A stretch of 64,000 nucleotides of DNA from Ophiura sarsii (lineage: Eukaryota; Echinodermata; Ophiuroidea; Amphilepidida; Ophiuridae), in the NCBI GenBank assembly GCA_035610835.1, contig CM069450.1, positions 35,102,391-35,166,390 of the forward strand, given 5' to 3'. The notes under the pieces are model-generated. The model did no database searches. It saw nothing but the letters and a program-made list of their open reading frames with translations, and was not told the DNA's origin. The translations under genes were made by a program, and so were the position numbers. Numbering within the stretch: position 1 is the stretch's first letter; the number at the start of each line of letters is the position of its first letter. Below, piece by piece: positions 43,913-53,569 of this stretch.

Positions 43913-45124
43913 TCAACCTGTTGATGATTTATTTTGTGATGGAAAAGTATCCACGTGCAGATGTGTAGACATTTGTATACTTTCAGTGTTGTTGACTGCT
44001 CCTCTACAACATTTTGAGAGCAGAGCTTGTTTAAACGCTAGCAAGTACGGGCGGCACGTAACAGTATAAATCAATGGATTTATTGCACTATTGATATAGC
44101 TCAAGATCCGTACCAAATACATCAGTATATATCGGACATCCTCGTTCTTAATAATTAAATCGCTGGAACGCCGTAAATACTGAATCATTTTAATCAAAGA
44201 AAGCAATTCAAATGGAGCGAGCAGGAAAAAGAATAAAATGCCGTTGATAACAAGCATACGGGCAATTTGGTGACGAATTCTGATGTTGTCTTTATTCCTT
44301 GTAGTATTCTGATGAAGATTATTTCTCGGTGATACCCATTTGTTAAAACTGCGAAGGATTGCCATGTATAAGTACAAATTTAACACTAATGTCACGAAAA
44401 ATGGAATGGTCTGTATTCCTGAGCCAAAAGTTGCTACCCAGGAAGCGACGGAAGTACAGTAGCCTATGGTATTTGGCCATTTACGGTATGGCTCGATATC
44501 CGGCCATAAAATACAATATTGCTGAAAGTTGACAGTTGACGGAATCAAGGATGCTGCCAAGATGCTTGCTAGTGTCCAAGATCCGATAGTGATTTCTTTC
44601 GGTTTCCATTTAAATACGTTATCAAAATCCATTGGTCGACATAGTGCAAAGTATCTATCCAAAGACACTACCGTAATGAATATAAGTGACGCAAAGTAAG
44701 TCATATCAGACAGAAAATATACCCATATACATCCTGTAAACCCTAGTGGAGCGTCATCTCCCATCACTGGTGAACCCATGTACTTCCACAATTTATGACC
44801 GATAGCTGCTGCAAGGAATACAACGTCAGCTATTGCCAGATTGATCAGGTAGATGTTGGTTACAGTTCGCATCTGTTTGATTCGAATTACAACATAGATG
44901 AACAGCGCGTTGAAAAGTAATCCAATGGCGAATATAATGGGTAACATGATAGTTACAACCAAAATTTCACCCTTCGAATAAGTGTATTCCTCGGCTTCCG
45001 ATATTTCCAAATTGTAAGTGTTACGCGGGTTGCAAATAGAAACCCCTGTGAAATTCCGTGGTAGGCGATCATATCCGTTACCAATCGAACCGTTCAGAAT
45101 TGATGATGACATCGCTGTACGCAA
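43913..45124 (-). CDS. Class A GPCR, peptide-receptor type, copy 2
   Basis: Intronless, 403 codons, closely related to the GPCR at 38880 across its whole length. Landmarks: GLLFN in TM1, LAIADVVFLAA in TM2, FTGC before TM3, SLDRYFALCRPM, ECL2 Cys pair (QQYC and GYC), LLAPFELL in TM6 and NSAINPLIYTV in TM7. The C-terminal tail is longer, ending DTFPSQNKSSTG. The start MRTAMSS aligns with MRKTMSS of copy 1, supporting the chosen ATG. The ligand is not known. Confidence 0.93.
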   Translation of the reverse strand: MRTAMSSSILNGSIGNGYDRLPRNFTGVSICNPRNTYNLEISEAEEYTYSKGEILVVTIMLPIIFAIGLLFNALFIYVVIRIKQMRTVTNIYLINLAIADVVFLAAAIGHKLWKYMGSPVMGDDAPLGFTGCIWVYFLSDMTYFASLIFITVVSLDRYFALCRPMDFDNVFKWKPKEITIGSWTLASILAASLIPSTVNFQQYCILWPDIEPYRKWPNTIGYCTSVASWVATFGSGIQTIPFFVTLVLNLYLYMAILRSFNKWVSPRNNLHQNTTRNKDNIRIRHQIARMLVINGILFFFLLAPFELLSLIKMIQYLRRSSDLIIKNEDVRYILMYLVRILSYINSAINPLIYTVTCRPYLLAFKQALLSKCCRGAVNNTESIQMSTHLHVDTFPSQNKSSTG

Positions 45125-45600
45125 TCAAGATGTAATAGTTGTAGATAACTAATATCTCGATACGATTAAATTCGAACAGTTTAAAACAACAAAACGTAGA
45201 TGTAAAACAAGCCAGTAACTTCAGTAACAGCTTCGTTCAATATGGTGGTGTAGGCCGCCTAGATACTAAATAACGTTAGATTTGTTATTACTTCGATATT
45301 GCCCATTGTAAGTGATACTCAATCATTAATGGACATCATCAATCATAAATAGCGATGAAAATCCTACCAATAGACCAACCATCTATCATCTGAAGCTCTT
45401 TTTCCAGACAATGTTGGTGTTCAATTTATGATATTACTTCATTAGGTTCGCCCAATGTAAATGATACAGGTAACAGGAGGTGTTAGCGAGGTAATATTAC
45501 ACATAAAGTCAGCTATCTTTCATCGACGTCTCATTTCATTTGTTTAATTCGCAACCATTTTCGTGATACTGCTGAAAGATGCTGGCGATAACGATTCGAA
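45125..45600 (-). promoter_or_regulatory. Conserved 5' flank of GPCR copy 2
   Basis: Shares GTTGTAGATA, CGATACGATT and CATCTGAAGCTC words in the same order with the flank of GPCR copy 1. Probably contains the proximal promoter. No individual element is resolved. Confidence 0.45.
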
Positions 45601-45639
45601 CGGAAGTAGTCTCATAGGTATGAACTAACAGATAATGTC

Positions 45640-45935
45640 TTTATTTCTTAATTGGTTAATTTCTTAATTATAATTAATGTGTTATTTTTTTAATTGAAAT
45701 TAAAATTAATTAGGGAATTTCTTAATTAAAACTAATAAGTTAATTTCTTGATTAAAATTAATCAATTAATTTCTTAATTAAAATTAATTAGTTAATTTCT
45801 TGATCAAAATTAGTAAGTTGATTTCTTGATTACAATGAATTAGTTATTTTCTTAATGAAAATCAATTAGTTAATTTCTTTATTTATAATCACTAGTAAAA
45901 TAATGATACTATTAATTAATTTAAATTTATTGATT
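45640..45935. repeat. 26-bp AT-rich tandem repeat
   Basis: About nine to ten imperfect copies of TTAATTTCTTGATTAAAATT plus AATNAG, period 26 bp in the central part. Noncoding. Confidence 0.85.
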
Positions 45936-45959
45936 GATTAATTAATGTAATGGTAAATC

Positions 45960-46991
45960 CTACCATAGATCACAGATTCTAGAGCCAGTTGTTCAAACTG
46001 GTGGATAGAATGTGTGTTAATAAATCTGCTAACATTCTTCCTGTCCACGAATCCCCAAAGATCTTAGCTTTTCTTCGAAGAAAAAGTGCAAAAAATGCAA
46101 GGCAACTTAAATCAGTCCAAAGCTACGGAGAAAGCAGCCTTTGAGCAACTCCAGCACTAACTCGCTGAGAATGATCTGTACCCTCAATTTCAGAGTGTGT
46201 ATAGTAAAAACCACAGCTGTGAAACGACACTTCTCCGTGTTTCGAACGATCTTCTGTTGACTCTTGATGCAAAAAAAGATGCGGTAATTGTCCTCCTGGA
46301 CTTAAGTGCCACTTTTGAAACCATCGACCACGACATCCTCATCCAGCGGCTGAAGATCAGATATGGTTTACCAGGCAATGCACTCAGGTGGTTCGATTCG
46401 TACATTCGTGGTCGTCAACAAGTGATTAACATTGCTGACTCTAAATCAGTTCCTCACCAATTACTCAGCAGTGTCCCTCAGGGTTCGGTTGCCGGTCCGC
46501 AGATTTGTACCCTATATTCGTCACCAACTGAACTCGAGAACTGCATCAAAGAGATTAAAAACTGGACACTGAAGAATAAGCTTGCCTTGAATGATAGTCA
46601 AACAGAGGTTTTTAATTTATCATCCCGTTACTCTGAAAATGTTCCCACCCCCTCCATAAACGTTGGTGACTCTGTCGTTGATACTGTCACTAAAGCAAAA
46701 GATCTTGGTGTCATCATTGATCAGCATCTCACTTTAGTCCCTAATGAAAATAACATCAGCCGTCTCGCTTCACACTCTATCAGAATCATTGGCCGTATCC
46801 GCAGATATCTGGACCGTAACAGCACAGAGAAACTCGTTCACGCATTTGTCTCTTCTCGTCTGGACTCAAATAACAGCATATTATATGGATTTCCAGTTTC
46901 TCAATTGAGCAAATTACAGCGCATTCAAAATGCCGCTGCCCAGTTGGTGACCTTGACAAAGAAGCGTGTACATATAAACCCAGTGTTTTAG
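45960..46991 (+). pseudogene. LINE relic, RT with catalytic segment deleted
   Basis: Plus-strand frame 46197-46991 reads NHSCETTLLRVSNDLLLTLD, VIVLLDLSATFETIDHDILI and SSVPQGSVAGPQICTLYSSP. It then jumps straight to CIKEIKNWTLKNKLALNDSQ, DLGVIIDQHL and LVHAFVSSRLDSNNSILYGF. The YADD block expected between the PQGS and NW.  segments is missing, so the enzyme cannot work. A decayed N-terminal stretch precedes at 45.96-46.19 kb. L2/CR1-like. Confidence 0.88.
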
Positions 46992-47087
46992 ACCTTGTCT
47001 TTCCGTCTTCCCCCACCCTCTACTCCCCGTGTTTGTCTGATTGATACCTTTTCGCAAATAGTAAACCCAAAGTGTCAAATATTAAAC

Positions 47088-47415
47088 CTAATTGATTTCT
47101 TTTGGTCTCCATTTGAATATATTATTCAAGATCCATAGGTCGACACAGTAAAAAGCATCGGCTAGTATCCAAAGGCACTACCATGTTGAATATAAGTGAC
47201 GCAATATAAGCCATATCGGACCAAACGTATGACACAGGTGCATCCTGGTAAGGCTGCATATTTCCTCACTTCTTAACTGATGCTGCAAGAAACACAATGT
47301 CGGATACCACGCAAAATTGGTTGTTAGCTACGGTTTGGCATTCACTTGTGTTTGATTCCAACAACAACATAGATGAACTTCGCATTATGAAATAATCCAA
47401 TGGTAAATTCTACCC
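47088..47415 (-). pseudogene. GPCR relic (TM1 to ICL2) of the local family
   Basis: Minus-strand similarity to the intact receptors at nucleotide level: GATCCATAGGTCGACACAG (the CRPMDL region), AATATAAGTGACGCAA, GCATCCTG (ECL1/TM3), TGCTGCAAGAAACACAATGTC (TM2) and AATAATCCAATGGTAAAT (TM1). It has many indels and no continuous frame. It ends in a poly-C run at 47411-47433. Confidence 0.9.
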
Positions 47416-48453
47416 CCCCCCCCCCCCCCCCCCAAGGAAAACGCAGTAACTACATATTTTGGCATTTTGATTTTTGTTGTTGTTGCGTAAATGGGTACTA
47501 GTGACACAGGGCTTTCATATTATGACAGATTCTTTTTAAACAAAATTGGGAAAGGCTTTTTTTTTCATTTCCGAAGATGCAGTGTCTACATACATTTTTC
47601 TGGGGTGGGGATAGCTCCGAAAACATTTTATTGTTCCTTTTACAGTTCAAGGATGAGACTATTTTTACCACTCTATGATACTTGAAACACATGGTATTTA
47701 ACATAAAACATTCTACATGTAATACAAGTTTGCATGTAGATACTGCGTTTTTCATTTGGGAAACAGTGCAGTATCTACCCTTTGTTTAATAACACAAAGA
47801 AAATAAACAAATATCATGATGGTGATAAGTATGAATAAAGATGGTTGTATTACCAGTACTTGTACCATAGTTATATTCTTGAATTAAATAAACTCTTTAG
47901 AGGCACTGCAAGAAACACATAATTGTATTTTTCTCAGTTCATCAAAAATGTAGTTACTGCGTTTTTCCTTGGGGGCAGAATTAGTCACATGAAAGTTATA
48001 AAATATATTTCACCCTCAAGTATTAGTAGGGTCATCTAGCGTAATCTTGTGACCATGTAGAGCGAAGGTTGGTTTCTCTCTTGATTTGTTTTCTATGAAG
48101 GTTTTAACACATCTAGCGGGGTGTCTCTCGTGAATCTGTCAGGGCCCACAAACCAAAATGACCGCCATACAGGTGATCAACATTCAGAATTGCCTCAATT
48201 GAACTTATAAGCATATCAAATTGTTCGACTGAGCACAACTAGGATTCCAAAGATGTTTGGTTACCGAGTTATCGTGAAACACGTAAAAAGTTGTAAGCTT
48301 ACTGGGTTTTATTTTTCAATTGGGATCTACACAGTTGCAGCGAGCAAGTTCTATATGAGTCGTGATATAGGGGGAAGTTTAAAGCATTGCATAAATGAAT
48401 AGCTCAAACGTTAGTACTACCCATATCAAAATAATAATAATGATCATAATTAA

Positions 48454-49358
48454 GAGTCATCTCAGGTAAATATCGAGTATGGGTGGCAAAGCTCGCCGAT
48501 TTTTTTTTTTTTTTTTCCTGGCCAGGTTGAAGTACTTTGGTAGCATATCAGAAAAACGAGATTCGTTTGTTAATCTTTTACTCGTTGCCATGGCAACAGC
48601 CCAATTTAGATTTTAGCCATTTTTGGGTCAATATCAGTTAAAAATAGTCGAAATTTACCGCACATTCGTTATCTTATTGCAGCAATATGCAATATTTTTT
48701 TTCAAAAGTAGCTATTACTTGATAAAGACACATCTTTATACTTTAGACACAAATAAAAAATAAAATAAAATAAAAATGTGTTGATGTATTTTCTGACCTG
48801 GCAACACTGCTAGTTTTGACATATTAAGAAAATTGATATTTTAGCCTATCTTTGCATCTCGTAAAAACTACTTGCCAGGGCACTCAGGATATTGTCCTCA
48901 TAGGAAGAGGGAGAGATGACTTTACCCTACTCATATCTGATGAAAACAGCTTGGGGTATTATATACTTTAACGGCAGTGTTTCCAGATAATGACGCATTT
49001 TGGAAAAATTACAATATTTCGTTTGTTACAAATAATGTCATTCCTTTGATACTGAAGCCATTTTATTACGACAAATTGGATATAGTATATACCAGATGTT
49101 CCAGGGACTTCCATAGATACCCGTTAAGTCAAGCAGGTGGTAATATAGGGCCTATACTTCTACTCTTGTTGCCAGAAAGTTCACAGTTGGGCAACATTGC
49201 TATATTCAGATAATTTGATTTGCCACAACGAGTAAAAGATTAACAAACTAATCTCGTTTTTCTGATATGCTACCAAAGTACTTCAACCTGGCCAGGAAAA
49301 AAAAAAAAAAAATCGTCGAGCTTTGCCACCCATACTCGATATTTACCTGAGATGACAC
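48454..49358. mobile_element. TTAA-flanked fold-back element with ~137-bp TIRs
   Basis: 48454-48592 is the near-perfect reverse complement of 49221-49358, including GAGTATGGGTGGCAAAGCTC, a poly-T/poly-A run and GGCCAGGTTGAAGTACTTTG. TTAA flanks both ends (48450-48453 and 49359-49362), the target signature of piggyBac and Kolobok elements. The ~630-bp interior shows no transposase. It interrupts segmental-duplication block A and is absent from block B. Confidence 0.88.
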
Positions 49359-49579
49359 TTAAATGCTTGATAGATTCTTATTTTCTTAATGAATTGCACC
49401 TGAGATTCACTCAGATTTGTGAAAGAATTGGCTTTTACCCAATTATAACTTTTCAGTCCATTGCTTCTTCTGCGAATGGTGACAAAATGGGTCAGCTTTC
49501 AGCATTGTCCTCGTTTACTAATTTTCAGTTAATTTCTTTACTTTTTTGCAAGAAGAAGTGAAATAGATAGCCTTTATAC

Positions 49580-52080
49580 TACTACTTACTATGTCGTTCT
49601 CGAACGGTCTTCGTGATGGCTCGCCACACCACTCTGTCCCTCATGCATGCTTTCATCTCCTCATCATTCTTCATTCCTGTATCTTTCGCCAAGGTGTCCA
49701 AGTATATATGTTAAGGCTGGGCGGCCGACAGATGTGTGTCCGTGTGTGGGTCTCCATAGCACCAGGTCAGATACAATCTCATTTTCTTTTCTCATGCAAT
49801 GCCCGGCAAATCTCATCCTTCGATCTGTGTTGTTTTCTGATACCTTTTGTAAATTTATATACAGGTCTTTGTTTGGTACCTTATCTTTCCAACTAATGTT
49901 GAGTGCAGTTCTCAGCATTCTAGTGTAGCATCCATCTAGAGATTTCTTCAGTCTGTTGGTGATGGTCCATGTCTCAGCTCCATACAGTAGAACACTTGGA
50001 ACAGTAGTTTGGAAAAGTCTGATTTTGATTTTTCGACAGAGGCTAGATTTCCGCACTTTGTTCAGAGCATTGCAGGCCTTCCAAGCAAGTGCTTTACGTA
50101 CTTTTATGTCATGCTGGCTACTACCTACCCAAGCTCCCAGGTAATTGAAGTCCTCTACGTTGTCTAGGTTACTTCCATCAGAGGTTTTTAGCTGTACCGC
50201 TTGTGCTTGGTGGAATACCATGCATTTAGTTTTCTTGATATTCATGTGGAGCCCAGTTTTGAGTGCTGCTTCCTCAACATATTTCAGCAACCTCTGTGCC
50301 TGCTCCTTAGTGTCAGAAAGTAACGCTATGTCATCTGCAAAGTCAAGATCAGTGACGTTCTTTGGCCCTATTCTACGACTTTGTCTAGGCTTGATGGTGA
50401 ATCCTAGTTCCTCTTCTCTCCCACTGATAGCTATTCTTAAGCAGTAATCAAGGATGATTATGAATAGGTAGGGGGCAAGGGTATCTCCTTGGAGTACTCC
50501 TGCTAGGATGTCGAACAGATCTGTGTCGCCATCAGGTGATATGACTTTGGCTCTTGTGTTTCTGTAAGTTTCATCATTTGCATCGTTCGAAGTAATTCAT
50601 CTAGGTGAGGTCTTATTCTGTTGAGAATCATTCTGTTATAAGTCTTGGCCACAATAGAGTTCAGACTTATGCCTCTGTAGTTTCATGCTTGACTTAGGTC
50701 ACCAGATTTTGGACTGGTATCAGGTTCAATATTGCCCACTGGTCAGGTTTTTGTTTTTCTAGGAGGGCCTTATTACAGATGTCCAGTATTAAATCATCAA
50801 GATTGCATCTTGTCAGGAGTTCAGGTGGAATGTTGTCCTCGCCAAAAAAATTCCCCTCCTTGAAAGATTTCTTGGCTTTTTGGTACTCAGTGTTATTGAA
50901 GGCAGTACACTTAATTGGTAGTTCTTCGAACATCTTTGGGATGTCTTCATCTTTATCAGTCACTACCGGTGGACTTCCACTTACTTCGTTAATGAGCTCC
51001 CAAGATAATCTGTGTTGCATGTTTAGGGTTGCCTTTTCCACTTCTTTTAATTTCTTGTCCAGGTATTCAGAATTGACGTCATCATAGGCTTGGTCGAGTT
51101 CTCGTTTACCTGCTTCAAACTATTGTGCAGACTCTTTACTGTCATCTGTGACATGTTTTTCATACGTCTGCCTTAGCTTCTTTCTGGCAGTTTCTACTTT
51201 TCTACTATAACACAATGCCTTTTGCCTCTTCTTACATATTTTTGGTATTAGTTTCTCGGCAGTTTCTTGATTTGCTGTGATAAAGTTTCCATATTTCACT
51301 GTTTGATTGTCATCACAGGTGTCATTTAGTATTGTGTATTTGTTTCTGACTTCGACAGAATATTGATCTTGCAGTTCTGAATCTTGGACAAGCTTACTCC
51401 AGTTGTATTTCACTTTCTTTGGCTTGGTTTTGCTGTTTGCTCGTAGGCTTAATCTAATCTTTGAGGTCACTATTCTATGATCGGATCCAATACTTGCAAA
51501 CGAGTTGTAGGCTTCTGTGTTCAGAATACTATTTTGCCATTTCTTTCTGATCAGGATGTAGTCAAGTTGTGCTCTGAATCCACTTGGTAGAATACAGGTC
51601 CATAGTTTTGTTACTTTCTTTTGGAATCTGGTGTTTGTAATAACTAGGTTATTTTCTATTGCAAACTCCTCCAATATTTCCCCGTTCCTGTTTGTGGTTT
51701 TATGGTAGGCAAAAAGAGCAATGTCGTTACCAATCCGGGCATTAAAGTCCCCAATTACTGTCAGGAAATTATGGGCCGGTACTGATTTGGTAGTTTCTTT
51801 CAGCTCGTCATAGTAGTCTCTTACCTCATCTTCACTTGCCACATTGGTGGGAGAGTATGTAGATATAACAGTAGTTTTTGGATTGCCATTAAAGGTTGCT
51901 TGAATGGTTCTGGTGCTTATGTAGCAGATTGAGGATATGGCTCGTTGTGCTCGTGGACTTTTAACAAGATGCCAACTCCACCCACTGCAGCTCCTTGTCT
52001 ATTTCTAGTAGCAGATGCTGTGACAACCACTTCAAATGTATGGTTGCAGGCTTACATAAAGGTCAGGTCATGCACAATAT
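49580..52080 (-). mobile_element. LINE with endonuclease and RT remnants
   Basis: Minus strand. 51842-51120 encodes the C-terminal part of an APE-type endonuclease (FLTVIGDFNARIGNDIA, QLDYILIRKKW, IGSDHRIVTSK) and linker. 51041-50694 holds the RT N-terminal phrase EDNIPPELLTRCN. 50290-49664 carries the RT end (TGLHMNIKKTKCMVF, FNYLGAWVGS, VLLYGAETWTITN, RMRFAGHCMR, VGRPALTYI). The endonuclease N-terminus is visible up to about 52.05 kb (GGVGILLK, ISTYSPTN). The frame is broken between 50.7 and 50.3 kb. A nearly full-length 5'-truncated copy, inactive. Confidence 0.9.
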
Positions 52081-52239
52081 ATTTTGCTTTACCCTTGATA
52101 TTTAAATGAATCAACGACTACTCGATCTGTATAGCTATTACACTGTGGCGATATAGGGGCGGTATTTTACCACTGAGAACACTGCTATAGATACGGTGAT
52201 ATCGTCACAAAACAGGGTTTAGGCGATGAAAACTCTCCC

Positions 52240-52620
52240 AGTGAACACAAAACGTTTATAAAACGTTTTTGAATTGGGTTTAATTAGGTTTTGGTTTTGT
52301 GAAAGGTTTTAAAAGCGTCTTAAAAACGTTACAGTTTCAAAGCATGTTTTGTATTGCAAATTGTTGTATCAAAACGTTATAAAAACGTAAAATTTATGTT
52401 GTCACAATACTTATAAAACGAACACATGATTGAAATCGTTTTAAACATGTTTTTAAAACGTATTTGAAGCATCTTACAAGACTAAATAAATTAAACATGG
52501 TTAGTTCACGTTATATTAACGTTTACAAAACGTTACATGGAAACGTTATTAAAACCCATAAAAAACTCCACACATACACGTTTTTAATACGTAATATTAA
52601 AACGTTTATCTCACCAACTC
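52240..52620. repeat. AAAACGTT-rich repeat element
   Basis: Dense AAAACGTT, AACGTTATAAAAACGT and TTAAAACGT words in both orientations over about 380 bp, starting near CCCAGTGAACACAAAACGTT. Clear TIRs are not visible, so it may be a truncated MITE. It lies in block A, with no counterpart in block B. Confidence 0.65.
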
Positions 52621-53235
52621 GAAATTGTTTAAAATTCATAAAAAAGAAAAATGCCCGATCGACTGGCCCTACCTGAGAGGTCCCTTTGCTCGTAGAACAG
52701 GATTACACATAAAAAAAAACTAATCTTCGATACGTCCGCTAACATGGCTAAGAGATACTCAATTAATTACTTTAGAGATTGCCATTTTACATAAGTCGTT
52801 CATCATCCACGGAAAGGTGGAGCTATTATACGATGGCCCAATTTAGTTGATGTCTTTCACACTAAAGGCTGCGACGGTTATAATTGCATAATATTTTATA
52901 CAGATATTGAGTGTACTGAGCTGCTTCATCGTATCGCTTGACAAATATTACAGTGACATGAGACAATATAAATTTGGTTAGCGAAGTAAATGGTTCTTAT
53001 TAGAGTTTGAAAGAGATTCATAATTACATTATTTTAATTTGATGTCCCCATAGCAACCGATTGTTCTCAATTAAGTTCGGTTTATGATTGAACGCGGATG
53101 GTAGCTCGCAGATACATCCGCGGGACACATTAACGTTGTTGTTTGTGTTGAAAAAAGATATGATAAGAAAACAGCGTCCCACGATGGATAGAGGGAAGGG
53201 ATAGTCCTATAAATCTCACGTATACGACAATCGCC

Positions 53236-53550
53236 TTGTTGCTAAAACATTTATATTTAAACTTGATTTCCAAGCACCCAGTAGTAGTACTATGCATCCG
53301 TACAAATCCGGTTGAGAGTGTAGTTCCCAGCCCAGCAGAGACACTGTACGGAAGAAAGGTTCGAGAAAATCTTCCCGTAAAGATTAGCAACTCAATGACC
53401 AACAAAGACGACATAATAATGATCGCCTTAAGCTAAGACAAAATAGCCAAAAACAGCAACATGACAAACACGCAGACGACTTACCACTCCTTAGAACCGG
53501 ACATGAAGTCCGAATGCGAGATCACGTCACTGGTTGCTGGACTCCAGGTA
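53236..53550 (+). pseudogene. LTR retrotransposon pol fragment (integrase C-terminal side)
   Basis: Plus-strand reading gives TNPVESVVPSPAETLYGRKV and RENLPVK. After a frame disruption come KQQHDKHADDLPLLRTGHEV and RMRDHVTGCWTPG. The order (RTTP..S...SPAE.L.GR.....LP, then K..HD..A..LP.L..G..VR..D) is typical of the post-catalytic integrase region of Gypsy-type pol. No LTRs were found. A short decayed remnant. Confidence 0.75.
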
Positions 53551-53569
53551 CTCTTCCTTTCAAATATTT

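Larger units (their letters stand above)
47088..53140. repeat. Segmental duplication, block A
   Basis: Shares with block B (57408-61260), in the same order and orientation: the GPCR relic; GTGACCATGTAGAGCGAA near 48.05 and 57.6 kb; TTCAGTCCATTGCTTCTT near 49.45 and 57.95 kb; GTATGGTTGCAGGCTTACAT; GAATCAACGACTACTCGA; ATGGCCCAATTTAGTTGAT near 52.83 and 60.98 kb; and AAGTTCGGTTTATGATTG. Block A was later interrupted by a TTAA-flanked element and a LINE. Confidence 0.85.

Noticed and set aside
45640..45935. Regular repeats reminiscent of a CRISPR array
   Set aside because: Direct head-to-tail 26-bp repeats without spacers, in eukaryotic DNA.
48977..49213. 78-codon frame inside the TTAA-flanked fold-back element
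   Set aside because: No similarity to a piggyBac or Kolobok transposase that I can see; too short.
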